Notes under the pieces: generated by a model | Seen by the model: only the letters and a program-made list of their open reading frames with translations | What the model was told of the DNA's origin: nothing | Databases searched by the model: none | NCBI GenBank assembly: GCA_025059775.1 | Contig: JANXCW010000003.1 | Coordinates: forward strand, 16,284-80,283 | Reading direction: 5' to 3' | Source: Armatimonadota bacterium | Lineage (GTDB): Bacteria; Sysuimicrobiota; Sysuimicrobiia; Sysuimicrobiales; Sysuimicrobiaceae | DNA: 64,000 nt | In this document: positions 52,442 to 61,475 of the stretch, piece by piece | How the letters are laid out: every line of letters begins with the position of its first letter | How positions within the stretch are numbered: the stretch's first letter is position 1 | Position numbers and translations under genes: made by a program

Positions 52442-53710
52442 ATGACCATGGTGGAGAAGATCCTGGCGCGCGCCAGCGGGCGCACCCGGGTGGAGCCCGG
52501 AGAGGTGGTGGTGGCGAAGGTGGACCTCATCCTGCTCCACGACCTCAGCGGATACCTGACGGCCCGAGTGTTCGAGGAGAAGGTGCGGCTGCCCATGCGG
52601 CACCCGGAGCGGGTGGTGATGGTCTTCGACCACCACTTCTCCCCCCCCACGGAGGAGGGTGCGCGGCTGCTGGAGGAGAACCGGGCCTTTGCCCGGCGGT
52701 ACGGGATCCGGCTGTTTGACTGCGGGCACGGCAACATCCACAATGTGGCGGTGTGGGCTGGGCTCGTGCGCCCGGGGATGGTGGTGGTGGGCTCCGACAG
52801 CCACACCCCGGTCCACGGGACGCTTGGCTGTTTTGCGGCGGCCCTGGGCAACGATTCCCACGCCGCCCTGGGGTTCCCCTACGGGAAGGCTTGGTTCCGG
52901 GTACCTCATACCGTCCGTATTGAGCTCACCGGGGAGCATCGCCCCGGTGTGACCCCCCGAGATGCGGCCCTGTGGCTTGCGGCCACCATCGGGGAAGGGG
53001 GCGCCATCTATAAGGCCCTGGAGTTCGATGGCCCCTACATCCGGCGATTGGGCTTCTGGGACCGCTGGCTGTTCCCCCTCATCACGGTGGATGTGGGCGC
53101 GAAGTGCGGGTACATCGAACCGGATGAGGTCACCGAAGCCTTCGTCCGATCCGTTACCGCGGATCCCTATGAAGTGGTGCGGGGAGATCCGGATCGGGCG
53201 TATGAGGCGGTGTGGCGGTACGACGTGAGCGATCTAGAGCCCCAGGTGGCCTGTCCACCCACGGTGGGAAATGTGAAGTCGGTGACGGAGGTGGCGGGTA
53301 CTCCCGTTCAGTGGGCGGAGCTGGGAGGGCACGGCGGGTGTCGGATCGAGGACATCCGGCTTGCGGCACGGATCTTGAGGGGTCGCAGAAAGCACCCGGA
53401 GGTGAAGTTCAACATCGTGCCGGCAAGCCGCGCGGTCTTCGCCCAGGCTCTCCGAGAAGGCCTCGTGGAGCTTCTGCACGAGGCGGGAGCGACGTGGTTT
53501 CCCCCCAGCGCAGGGAGCAACCAGGCCATTAACATGGGAGCCATGGCGGCGGGCGAGGCCATGATCTCCACCCATTCCCGCAACTTCCCCGGCCGCAACG
53601 GGAGCCCGGAGGCTCGGATGTACCTGGCCAGCGCACTTACGGTGGCCGCTTCCGCCGTAGCCGGTTGCATCGCAGATCCCCGGGAGTTCCTCGGAGAGGG
53701 AGGGAAGTAA
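52442..53710 (+). CDS. Aconitase-like large subunit lacking the iron-sulfur cysteines
   Basis: This 422-residue protein has the LeuC fold landmarks KILARASGRTRVEPGEVV, VMVFDHHFSPPT, VGSDSHTPVHGTLG and CPPTVGNVKSVTEVAGTPV. The three cluster cysteines are gone: LGGHGGCRIEDI has His where the first Cys aligns (a Cys lies three residues later), and FPPSAGSNQ replaces the CxxC segment. A normal [4Fe-4S] cluster is therefore unlikely, and the reaction may differ from a standard hydro-lyase. ATG 52442, with GGAGGG at 52427-52432, is preferred to GTG 52418, which overlaps the ATPase stop. Its small subunit is encoded 1 nt downstream. Confidence 0.85.
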   Translation: MTMVEKILARASGRTRVEPGEVVVAKVDLILLHDLSGYLTARVFEEKVRLPMRHPERVVMVFDHHFSPPTEEGARLLEENRAFARRYGIRLFDCGHGNIHNVAVWAGLVRPGMVVVGSDSHTPVHGTLGCFAAALGNDSHAALGFPYGKAWFRVPHTVRIELTGEHRPGVTPRDAALWLAATIGEGGAIYKALEFDGPYIRRLGFWDRWLFPLITVDVGAKCGYIEPDEVTEAFVRSVTADPYEVVRGDPDRAYEAVWRYDVSDLEPQVACPPTVGNVKSVTEVAGTPVQWAELGGHGGCRIEDIRLAARILRGRRKHPEVKFNIVPASRAVFAQALREGLVELLHEAGATWFPPSAGSNQAINMGAMAAGEAMISTHSRNFPGRNGSPEARMYLASALTVAASAVAGCIADPREFLGEGGK

Positions 53711-53711
53711 G

Positions 53712-54212
53712 ATGCGGTTCCGTGGACGGTGCTGGAAGTTCGGGGACCACATCCCCACGGATCAGATCGTGCCCTCGCATCTGGTGTACCGTCCCATGTC
53801 GGAGATCGTGCGACACGTGCTGGTGAACTTGAAGCCGGAGTTTCCTGAGCGCGTGCAACCCGGAGACATCGTGGTGGCGGGGAAACACTTCGGACAGTCC
53901 TCCGGCCGGGCCATCGCGGCCAAGGCCATTCAGGCCACGGGCGTGGCCTGCGTGGTGGCCGAAAGCTTCGCCCGCACCTTCTACCGAAACGCCTTCGAGA
54001 TCGGCCTTGCCGTTGTGGAATGCCCGGGGATCTCGGAGGCCGTGCGGGAAGGGGACATCCTGGAGGTGGACCTGGAGAGCGGATGGGTTCGTAACGAGAC
54101 CACGGGCCGGGAGCTCCGGGGGGAGCCCACCCCTCCCTTCCTCCTCGAAATGCTGCGGGCGGGGGGGTTGATCCCGTTTGTGCCGCGGTTGCTGCAGGGT
54201 GGGGAAACGTGA
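53712..54212 (+). CDS. Aconitase-like small subunit (LeuD-type swivel domain), divergent active-site loop
   Basis: This 166-residue partner has the swivel-domain pattern: WKFGDHIPTDQIVPSHLV, then AGKHFGQSSGRAIAAKAI where the family normally has NFGCGSSREHA, and VVAESFARTFYRNAFEIGL. The changed loop (GQSSGRA) matches the unusual large subunit, suggesting that both evolved together for a new substrate or reaction. The start ATG 53712 overlaps nothing but follows the large-subunit stop by 1 nt, with GGAGAGGGAGG upstream. Its stop overlaps the next GTG. Confidence 0.85.
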   Translation: MRFRGRCWKFGDHIPTDQIVPSHLVYRPMSEIVRHVLVNLKPEFPERVQPGDIVVAGKHFGQSSGRAIAAKAIQATGVACVVAESFARTFYRNAFEIGLAVVECPGISEAVREGDILEVDLESGWVRNETTGRELRGEPTPPFLLEMLRAGGLIPFVPRLLQGGET

Positions 54213-54994
54213 AGTTCCGAATCGTGGACTTAAGCGTGCGCGTGGACCACGCTAGCCCGGACGAACCCTGGCCTGCGGAGGTCCGGCGGGTGGATCACCG
54301 GGCCGCGGCTCTCCAGAGAGCCGCGGCCTTCGGTATCGCCCCCGATGAGTTCCCGGAGGGGCTCCACCTTGCCAACGAGGAGTGGCGCCTCATCACCCAC
54401 GTGGGTACCCACATGGATGCCCCCTGGCACTATGGTCCCACCTCCGGAGGGCGGAGAGCGCGGTTCATCGACGAGATCCCCCTGGAGTGGTGCTTCGGCC
54501 CCGGGGTGGTGCTGGATGTGAGCCATCGGGGGGCGGGGGAGGAGATCCTCCAGGCGGACCTGGAACGATCCGTGCGGGAGATCGGCTACACCCTCAGGCC
54601 AGGGGACATCGTCCTGCTCCATACCGGGTGCGACGCCTATCTGGGCATGAGGGAGTACCTGGAGGCACACCCCGGACTTTCCCGGGAGGGTCTGTTGTGG
54701 CTGCTGGATCAGGGGATTCGGGTGATCGGAATCGACGCGTACAGTCTGGATCGGCCGTTTCGGGTGATGGCGGATGCCTACCAGCAGATGGGGACAAAGG
54801 CTCTGTTCCCTGCGCACTATGCGGGACGGGAGCGGGAGTACTGCCAGATCGAAAAGCTGTGCAACCTGAAGGCCATCGGTCGAGCGTGGGGGTTCTGGGT
54901 GGCGGCGTTTCCCATCAAACTGGCAGGCTCGGGAGCGGGATGGGTCCGGGCCGTGGCACTTGTTCCGGAGGAGGACAAAGGAAGGGGAGGGTAG
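54209..54994 (+). CDS. Cyclase-family hydrolase (kynurenine formamidase fold)
   Basis: This 261-residue protein has the metal motif THVGTHMDAPWHYG (His64, His68 and Asp70), shared by kynurenine formamidases, isatin hydrolases and related cyclases. GDIVLLHTGCDAYLG and RVIGIDAYSLDRP are the other conserved segments. These enzymes hydrolyse cyclic or formyl amides and lactones in the cytoplasm with Mn or Zn. GTG 54209 overlaps the small-subunit stop. The neighbourhood of hydro-lyases suggests it opens a ring of the transported compound. Confidence 0.87.
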   Translation: MKFRIVDLSVRVDHASPDEPWPAEVRRVDHRAAALQRAAAFGIAPDEFPEGLHLANEEWRLITHVGTHMDAPWHYGPTSGGRRARFIDEIPLEWCFGPGVVLDVSHRGAGEEILQADLERSVREIGYTLRPGDIVLLHTGCDAYLGMREYLEAHPGLSREGLLWLLDQGIRVIGIDAYSLDRPFRVMADAYQQMGTKALFPAHYAGREREYCQIEKLCNLKAIGRAWGFWVAAFPIKLAGSGAGWVRAVALVPEEDKGRGG

Positions 54995-55001
54995 GGAGCC
55001 C

Positions 55002-56015
55002 ATGGGAGGACTGTGGCGGGCGGGAGCTGTCGTGCTGTTCCTATCGGTCCTCTGGCCAGGGGCACTGGCCGGGCAGGAGCGTCTGGAACGCATCCGGGTG
55101 GGAACCGTAGGCACCACGGCGGATGCAGGGATCTACATAGCCCAGGAGAAGGGGTTCTTCCGGGAGGAGCGGGTGGAGGTGATGGTCCAGAACACCTTCC
55201 GGACGGGCGGGGAGATGATTCCCTTTGTGGCCACGGGAGAGCTCCCGGTGGCGGGCGGGGCGATGGATGCGGCGTTCATCAACGCGGTACGCCAGGGGAT
55301 TCGGATGCGGGCGGTGGCCACAAAGGGGAGCATGAAGCAGCAGGTGCTGGTGGTCCGTCGCGATCTCTTTGAACGGGGACTGCGAACGGTGGCGGGCCTC
55401 CGGGGCCGGAGGATCGCGGTGAGCAGTCCCAGCGGGGCGGTGGCATTCGAACTCCAGGAGGCCCTGCGGACCGCAGGCCTCACCCTGGACGACGTACAGC
55501 TGGTAACCCTGCGGTTTGTGGACATGCCCATCGCCCTGCAGAACGGGTCCGTGGACGCGGCACTCATGATCGAGCCTTCCCGGACGGTGGCGGTGGAGGG
55601 GTTGAACGTCGCCCGGGATCTGATGACCTTGGACCGGGTGCTCCCCGATTTCCCCATCGGCGTCCTCTTCTACGGGGAACGGATGGTTCAGGAGCGGGAT
55701 CTGGGAACCCGGTGGATGGCGGCCTACGTACGGGGTCTGCGGTACTACGAACGGGCCCGGCGGGAGGGTCGGCTGGAAGAGATACGGCGGATTCTAAGCA
55801 GGTATCTGCAGTACGAAGGGGTGGTTTGGGAGCGGATGATCTGGCCGGATCTGCGGCCGGATGGGACTTTCGATGTGAGATACCTGCGGCCGCTCCAGGA
55901 ATTCATGGTGGCCCGCAAGGCCATCGGGGGAGTGGTGCCCACCGAAGAGCTCGTAGACTTCGGGTTCCTGCAGAGGGCGCACGAACACCTGCGCCGAAGG
56001 GGAATCCGCGACTAA
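55002..56015 (+). CDS. ABC transporter substrate-binding protein, NitT/TauT type (no adjacent permease)
   Basis: This 337-residue secreted protein has a signal peptide (GAVVLFLSVLWPGALAG) and a mature start RIRVGTVGTTADAGIYIAQE. NTFRTGGEMIPFVATGEL, GSVDAALMIEPSRTVAV and the C-terminal PLQEFMVARKAIGGVVPTEE repeat, residue by residue, the pattern of the protein at 24182-25225. There is no permease or ATPase next to it, so it may share the transporter at 25241-26838 or be a duplicate recruited for a second ligand. ATG 55002 follows GAAGGGGAGGGTAGGGAG; it starts 7 nt after the cyclase gene. Confidence 0.88.
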   Translation: MGGLWRAGAVVLFLSVLWPGALAGQERLERIRVGTVGTTADAGIYIAQEKGFFREERVEVMVQNTFRTGGEMIPFVATGELPVAGGAMDAAFINAVRQGIRMRAVATKGSMKQQVLVVRRDLFERGLRTVAGLRGRRIAVSSPSGAVAFELQEALRTAGLTLDDVQLVTLRFVDMPIALQNGSVDAALMIEPSRTVAVEGLNVARDLMTLDRVLPDFPIGVLFYGERMVQERDLGTRWMAAYVRGLRYYERARREGRLEEIRRILSRYLQYEGVVWERMIWPDLRPDGTFDVRYLRPLQEFMVARKAIGGVVPTEELVDFGFLQRAHEHLRRRGIRD

Positions 56016-56034
56016 GTCCGTAGAGGGCGCTGCC

Positions 56035-57810
56035 GTGGATCCGAGGGATTGCCTGACAGGGAGCTCCTTTGGTACAGACTGGCGAACTTCCAGCCGACGG
56101 TACGGCGTAGTGGTTGAGCGGGGCATTCGGGTTCCAATGAGCGACGGAGTACATCTGAGCTGCGACATCTTTCGGCCAGACGCCGACGGCCGCTTCCCCG
56201 TCATTCTGGGTTGCCATCCGTACGAACCTACCGGACAGGCGGCTCCCATCCGGCCCGGGCCCCTCTCCACCACCCGATGGCGCCATCCGGGCCAGGAGAG
56301 AACCAACGCCTCATTGGAAGCGGGAGATCCGTACTTCTTCGCCCGCCGGGGCTACGTGCACGCGATCTGCAACGTGCGGGGGACGGGGCGGTCGGAGGGA
56401 CTCTGGCAGTTCATGGGTCGACGGGAGGCCCAGGACGTGTGCGAGCTCATCCGATGGATCCGGCAACAGCCCTGGTGCAGCGGTCGGGTGGGCATGTTTG
56501 GGGTCTCCTATTTTGCGCGGATCCAGCTGTTCGTGGCCGCAGAGCATCCGGAAGGACTAACGTGCCTGTTCTGCCCATGGGCCTCCACGGACTTCTACCG
56601 GGACGTGATGTATCGCGGGGGGATTCTGGCCTACGACTGGCTCGTGGGGTGGAGCCGTACCTCCCTCTCCTACGCCAGATGCCGGCCGGCAAACCACACC
56701 AAGGCCATTCTGGGGGAACGAGCTTACCGGGAGGCCATCGCGGGGCTCCTGGAGGACGAGGATCTATGGAGCATTCCGGAACTCCGTTCTGCGCTTCAGA
56801 ATCCGGAGGAAGGGATGCATCCCTTCATCGTGGATGTTCTCCTGCATCCCCTGTACGATGAGTTCTGGAAGGAGCGCTCCGCACGGCTGAGGGACATCGA
56901 GATCCCTGCGTATCTGGGAGGAGATTGGGGGATCTTCGGCCTCCACCTGCCCGGGGCATTTCGGAGCTGGCGACAGATGCGGGGTCCCAAGAAGATGCTG
57001 ATCGGGCCCCCGGTGTACCTGGATCGTCCCCTCTACCAGCTCCATTTCGAAGCCCTTCGGTGGTTCGATTACTGGCTCAAGGGAATGGAGACCCGCATCC
57101 TCGAGGAGCCCCCAGTTCGACTGTTCGTCGTGGGCCTGGAGGAATGGCGGGAGACTACGGACTGGCCGGTTCCGGGTACGCGGTGGGTGCCCTTCTTCCT
57201 GCACGAGGGAGGACTGCTCCTGGACCGTGAACCCTTTGGGGAGGAGGGCAGCGACGCGTTCGAGGACTCCCCCTGGTACCGGGGGGCCCTGGAGTACGCG
57301 ACCCCGCCGATGGTGGAGACCACGGAGATCCTCGGACCCATGGTCCTCAAGCTCTATGCCAGCAGCACGGATACGGAACTGTTCTGGGTGGCCTCGGTGT
57401 ACCGGGAAGATCGGGAGGGCAGCCGGAAGCTCTTAACCCGCGGGTGGTTGCGGGGCTCTCAGCGTCATGTGGACTGGGATGCCTCCACCCCGTGGGAGGT
57501 GCATCACCCGCACGACCGCCGGGAGCCGCTGCGGCCTGGGGAGATCTACGAGTTCTTCCTCAACATCGTCCCTACAGGGGTGTTGCTGCGGCCCGGGGAG
57601 CGCCTGCGGCTCAAGCTGAGCTCCGCGGAGGATCCTCCCACCACCCCTCTGGAGGGGATCGGAAGCGGCAGCCTCCGGCGGCAGGCCCCTTCCCGCATCA
57701 CCGTTTACCGGAACGCCCGGTTTCCCTCTTTCCTCCTGGTGCCCATCACCCGGGGGAACCTCCTCGGGAGCTTCGTGTCGGGCGGCAGGTGGCCGCAAAG
57801 CGTGGGATAA
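56035..57810 (+). CDS. CocE/NonD-family alpha/beta hydrolase
   Basis: This is a 591-residue hydrolase. The N-terminal alpha/beta domain has RGIRVPMSDGVHLSCDIFRP, an oxyanion region, NVRGTGRSEG and the nucleophile elbow GMFGVSYFARIQL with Ser158. The C-terminal jelly-roll domain is represented by LKLYASSTDTELFWVASVY and the closing PSRITVYRNARFPSFLLVP. Members hydrolyse esters or amides such as cocaine or acyl amino acids. The start GTG 56035 is tentative; ATG 56137 is a shorter alternative. It lies 19 nt after the orphan binding protein, with which it is probably co-transcribed. Confidence 0.88.
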   Translation: MDPRDCLTGSSFGTDWRTSSRRYGVVVERGIRVPMSDGVHLSCDIFRPDADGRFPVILGCHPYEPTGQAAPIRPGPLSTTRWRHPGQERTNASLEAGDPYFFARRGYVHAICNVRGTGRSEGLWQFMGRREAQDVCELIRWIRQQPWCSGRVGMFGVSYFARIQLFVAAEHPEGLTCLFCPWASTDFYRDVMYRGGILAYDWLVGWSRTSLSYARCRPANHTKAILGERAYREAIAGLLEDEDLWSIPELRSALQNPEEGMHPFIVDVLLHPLYDEFWKERSARLRDIEIPAYLGGDWGIFGLHLPGAFRSWRQMRGPKKMLIGPPVYLDRPLYQLHFEALRWFDYWLKGMETRILEEPPVRLFVVGLEEWRETTDWPVPGTRWVPFFLHEGGLLLDREPFGEEGSDAFEDSPWYRGALEYATPPMVETTEILGPMVLKLYASSTDTELFWVASVYREDREGSRKLLTRGWLRGSQRHVDWDASTPWEVHHPHDRREPLRPGEIYEFFLNIVPTGVLLRPGERLRLKLSSAEDPPTTPLEGIGSGSLRRQAPSRITVYRNARFPSFLLVPITRGNLLGSFVSGGRWPQSVG

Positions 57811-57825
57811 AAAGGGAGGTGCGGC

Positions 57826-59526
57826 ATGGACGGAGCCCTGCGGTCAGCGGAAGGACGGCGGATGCGATGGCGAAGCTGCCTATCGGAGGAATCCCCTCGA
57901 TGGGCCGTGCGGAGGGCCCACTGGCGCGCCATGGGCCTCACCGAGGAGGAGCTGGAGCGGCCCAAGATCGCCATCGTCAACAGCTCCTCGGAACTGGCCA
58001 TGTGCTTCCGACACCTGGACGGAATCGCGGCCCGGCTCAAGGAGACCATCCGGTCCGCGGGAGGGGTTCCCTTCGAGATCCGGACGACGGCCCCCGCGGA
58101 CTTCATCACCAGCGCGGGGCACGGTGGAGGGTATGTGCTGAGCGCCCGGGACCTCATCGTGAACGACATCGAAGTAGCGGTGGAAGGGGCGCTGCTGGAT
58201 GGCATGATCTGTCTTTCCTCCTGCGACAAAACCGTGCCCGCCCACCTCATGGCCGCAGCCCGCCTGGATCTTCCGACCCTTATCGTGGCATGCGGGTACC
58301 AGCCCAGCGGCGAATACCGGGGAGAACCGGTGGACATCGAGGATGTGTTCCTGCACGCCTCCGGCGCCGCCGCAGGGGCCTGCGATCTCCAGCAGGTGTG
58401 GGAGATGGCGGACCGGGCCATCCGAGGGCCCGGCGTGTGTCCGGGGATGGGAACCGCGAACTCCATGCACATGGCCTGCGAGGCCTTGGGAATGGCGTTG
58501 CCCGGGAGCACACCGGTGCTCGCGAACAGCCCCCGAATGTGGAGGACGGTGGAGGAGGCGGGTCGGCGCATCGTGGAGCTGGTGCTGGAGGATGTGCGGC
58601 CCCGGCAGATCCTGCAGCCGGAGGCGTTCACCAACGCGGTCCTGGTGATGCTGGCGGTGGGGGCGAGCATCAACGTGGTGAAGCATCTCCAGGCGGTGGC
58701 GAAGGAAGCCCGCTGCCCCGTGGACATCTACGAGCTCTTCGCGCAGTATGAGGAGAAGGTGCCGCTCCTGGTGGCGGTACGACCCAACGGGAAACACCGG
58801 ATTGAGGAACTGGAGGAAGCGGGCGGGACCCTGGCCGTGCTGAAGCGGTTGGAGCCACTGCTCATTCCAGACGTCCCCACGGTCGCGGGGCGGACGCTCC
58901 GCGAGATCCTCCGGGACGTGACGGTGACCCGGGAGGAGGTAGTCCGTCCACTCCACCGCCCCTGGCGGAGGCGGGGAACCCTCCTGGTCCTGCGGGGATC
59001 CCTGGCCCCTCAGGGGGCCCTCGTGCGGTTGGGGGCGGAAGGAGGCCCGTCGCGTTTCTCCGGCTGGGCCAAGGTCTTCGAATCGCAGGAGCAGGCTTTG
59101 GAGGGGTTGCGGAAAGGGGAGGTGCGAGCTGGTCACGTGGTGGTCATCCGGGGCATGGGACCCCGAGGGAGGCCCGGCATGGGGATGGTCTCCGCGTTCG
59201 CGTTCGCCCTGGACCGGGCCGGGCTCAGCGGCCGGGTGGCGATGGTCAGCGATGGGCAGGTCTCCGGCCTGCTGAACCGTGGGCTCGTGGTGGCGGAGGT
59301 CTCTCCGGAGGCCGCGGAGGGGGGTCCCCTCGCGTGGGTGAAGGACGGGGATCGGATCACCATCGATCTCGAGGCGCGTCGGGTGGATCTCGAGGTCTCA
59401 TCGGAGGAACTGGAGGCACGGCGGCGAACCCGCACGTGGAGCAGCCCGGTGGAGGAGCACGGATGGCTGGAGATCTACCGGAAGCTCGTGCGTCCCCTGA
59501 GGGATGGCGCCATCCTGGTGGAGTAA
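57826..59526 (+). CDS. IlvD/Edd-family dehydratase
   Basis: This 566-residue protein belongs to the dihydroxyacid/sugar-acid dehydratases. The [2Fe-2S]-type cysteines are present: Cys60 in SSSELAMCFRHL, Cys133 in SSCDKTVPAHLM and Cys205 in GVCPGMGTANSMHM. RGMGPRGRPGMG and MVSDGQVSGLLNRG are the C-terminal family segments; the usual S-G of TDGRFSG is VSG. It dehydrates a 2,3-dihydroxy acid or sugar acid to a 2-oxo acid. AAAGGGAGGTGCGGC precedes ATG 57826. True IlvD of branched-chain synthesis is unlikely because of the catabolic neighbours. Confidence 0.9.
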   Translation: MDGALRSAEGRRMRWRSCLSEESPRWAVRRAHWRAMGLTEEELERPKIAIVNSSSELAMCFRHLDGIAARLKETIRSAGGVPFEIRTTAPADFITSAGHGGGYVLSARDLIVNDIEVAVEGALLDGMICLSSCDKTVPAHLMAAARLDLPTLIVACGYQPSGEYRGEPVDIEDVFLHASGAAAGACDLQQVWEMADRAIRGPGVCPGMGTANSMHMACEALGMALPGSTPVLANSPRMWRTVEEAGRRIVELVLEDVRPRQILQPEAFTNAVLVMLAVGASINVVKHLQAVAKEARCPVDIYELFAQYEEKVPLLVAVRPNGKHRIEELEEAGGTLAVLKRLEPLLIPDVPTVAGRTLREILRDVTVTREEVVRPLHRPWRRRGTLLVLRGSLAPQGALVRLGAEGGPSRFSGWAKVFESQEQALEGLRKGEVRAGHVVVIRGMGPRGRPGMGMVSAFAFALDRAGLSGRVAMVSDGQVSGLLNRGLVVAEVSPEAAEGGPLAWVKDGDRITIDLEARRVDLEVSSEELEARRRTRTWSSPVEEHGWLEIYRKLVRPLRDGAILVE

Positions 59527-59549
59527 AAACTCGATAAGGAGGGGAGCAA

Positions 59550-60284
59550 ATGGCAACGGGAAGGTGGCCGAGGGCAATTTTCTATGACTCCAAGACCACC
59601 CTGTTCGATTGGGCGTGGAGCTGGCGGGAAGCGGCGCAGCGCATCGTGGCCAAGTACGGCGGCGGCGTAGACGTGGACGAGTTCACGGAGGACTGGATCG
59701 TGATGTTCGAGGGGTTCCAGCGTCGCGCGGCCTTTACCCGGTACGCGGATCTCACGAACCACATCCGGGACGGGCTGCGATATGCCTACCGGCTGCACGG
59801 CATCCGGGGAAACCCGGATGAGGATGTGAAGATCTTTCTGGAGCTTCAGGAGCAGGTGGAGCCGTTTCCGGAGGTACTGGAGGAGCTGCAGCGGCAGCGG
59901 GACCTGGGCGTGAAGATCCTCATCTTCTCGGACGTGGAGACGAAGTACATCGAGATGTACGTGAGCAAGCTCCGGGGATTCCGGCCGGATTTCGTGGGGA
60001 GCACGGAGCAGGCCCGGGTGCACAAGCCGAACCCGCGGGTGTACTTCTGGGTGCTTCGGCAGGTGGGTCTGGAGCCCCGGGACGTCCTCTACTGCGCCGC
60101 GCCTCAGTTCGATGTGCAGGGGGCCATCGCCTGTGGGATGAAGGCCGCGTGGCTGCGGCGCACGCAGGGGCGGCTGGGGCGCCGGAACGTGACCTTCGAG
60201 GCGGGGGATGTCCCCGCGGACTACGAGATCGAGGATCTCCGGGAGCTCACGAGGATTGTGGAGAGGAACCTCCGGCTGTCGTGA
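59550..60284 (+). CDS. HAD-superfamily hydrolase, haloacid dehalogenase type
   Basis: This 244-residue protein has the HAD nucleophile motif FYDSKTTLFDW with Asp13, the motif II segment ILIFSDVE, and motif III HKPNPRVYFWVL with the Lys. The cap region (helices with FEGFQRRAAFTRYADLTNHI) is like those of 2-haloacid dehalogenases and epoxide-hydrolase-type HADs. It could be a dehalogenase or a phosphatase; the sequence alone cannot tell. GATAAGGAGGGGAGC precedes ATG 59550. It begins 23 nt after the dehydratase gene. Confidence 0.85.
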   Translation: MATGRWPRAIFYDSKTTLFDWAWSWREAAQRIVAKYGGGVDVDEFTEDWIVMFEGFQRRAAFTRYADLTNHIRDGLRYAYRLHGIRGNPDEDVKIFLELQEQVEPFPEVLEELQRQRDLGVKILIFSDVETKYIEMYVSKLRGFRPDFVGSTEQARVHKPNPRVYFWVLRQVGLEPRDVLYCAAPQFDVQGAIACGMKAAWLRRTQGRLGRRNVTFEAGDVPADYEIEDLRELTRIVERNLRLS

Positions 60285-60294
60285 GGAGGGGGGC

Positions 60295-61455
60295 ATGCAG
60301 GTGGAGGCCGCGGGGAGCCGGATCTCGCACGGGAGGCCGGAAGGGAGCCCGGAGCAGGCGCAGATTCGGCTAGAAAGTGTGACCCGGAGGTTTGGGAGCG
60401 TGACCGCGGTGGACCGGGTCAGCCTGTCGGTGGCCAAGGGGGAGTTCGTGACCCTGCTGGGCCCGAGCGGCTGCGGGAAGACCACCACCTTGCGCATCAT
60501 GGCGGGACTGGAGGAGGCGGACGAGGGTCGGGTATACATCGGGGGCCGGCTGGTGAGCGATCCCCAGACGGGGATCTTCGTGCCGCCTGAGCGGCGGTCC
60601 GTGGGGATGGTGTTCCAGTCGTACGCGGTGTGGCCGCACATGACGGTGTTCGGAAACGTGGCTTTCCCCCTCCGGATCCGCCGATGGCCCGCGGAGGCCA
60701 TCCGGCGGCGGGTCCTGGAGGTCCTGCAGCTCGTGGGGCTCCACCACCTGGCGGATCGTCCGGCCACCACCCTCAGCGGCGGCCAACAGCAGCGGGTGGC
60801 CATCGCCCGGGCCATCGTGTACGAGCCGGAAGTCCTGCTCATGGACGAACCCCTCAGCAACCTGGACGCGAAGCTGCGGGAGGAGATGCGCAACGAGCTC
60901 CGGGCCCTGCAGCGCCGGTTGGGGATGACCACCGTGTACGTCACCCACGATCAGGAGGAAGCCATGGTGCTCTCGGACCGCGTGGTGGTGATGCACGCGG
61001 GCCGGGTGCTCCAGGTGGGCACTCCGGAGGAGATCTACCTGCGCCCCGCGGACGCCACGGTGGCGGAGTTCCTGGGCTCTCCTACGTTGCTGGACGCCAC
61101 CGTGCGACGGAGTGAGAAAAACTCGGATGGGGCCCTGGTGGAGGTGGAGGGAGTAGGGTGGCACGGTTGGTGCAGGGCCCGGGAACCGCTTCCCGCGGGC
61201 ACCCGGGTAAAGGTATGCGTGCGGAGCGAGGATCTCCTGGTGCACCGGACCCCGGATCCGATCGCTCCAGGAGGGGTGGTGTGGCGCGGGCAGGTGGAGC
61301 AGAGCCGTTTCCGGGGCCAGTCCCGGCTCCTGGTGGTTCGCGGCGAGGCGGGCGTGTTCCGGGTGGAGGTTCCCAGGACCGAGCGGTTCGAGGAAGGGGA
61401 GCCTGTGTGGGTGGTCGCCCAGGCGGACCGTCTCCTGGCGTTTCCACAACGATAG
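60295..61455 (+). CDS. ABC transporter ATP-binding protein, iron/polyamine type (TOBE domain)
   Basis: This 386-residue ATPase has Walker A GPSGCGKTT, FQSYAVWPHMTVFGNV, signature LSGGQQQRVAIARAI, Walker B VLLMDEPLSNLD and H-loop THDQEEA. The C-terminal 130 residues are a TOBE domain, as in PotA and FbpC. It works with the binding protein and permease downstream. ATG 60295 is chosen with GTGAGGAGGGGGG upstream; the extra N-terminal 25 residues before the first strand are unusual but in frame. Confidence 0.92.
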   Translation: MQVEAAGSRISHGRPEGSPEQAQIRLESVTRRFGSVTAVDRVSLSVAKGEFVTLLGPSGCGKTTTLRIMAGLEEADEGRVYIGGRLVSDPQTGIFVPPERRSVGMVFQSYAVWPHMTVFGNVAFPLRIRRWPAEAIRRRVLEVLQLVGLHHLADRPATTLSGGQQQRVAIARAIVYEPEVLLMDEPLSNLDAKLREEMRNELRALQRRLGMTTVYVTHDQEEAMVLSDRVVVMHAGRVLQVGTPEEIYLRPADATVAEFLGSPTLLDATVRRSEKNSDGALVEVEGVGWHGWCRAREPLPAGTRVKVCVRSEDLLVHRTPDPIAPGGVVWRGQVEQSRFRGQSRLLVVRGEAGVFRVEVPRTERFEEGEPVWVVAQADRLLAFPQR

Positions 61456-61475
61456 GGCGAGACAGGAGGTGGAGG

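Noticed and set aside
57826..59526. Biosynthetic dihydroxyacid dehydratase ilvD.
   Set aside because: No other branched-chain biosynthesis gene is near, and the neighbours are transport and catabolic genes; the wider IlvD/Edd family is the safer call.
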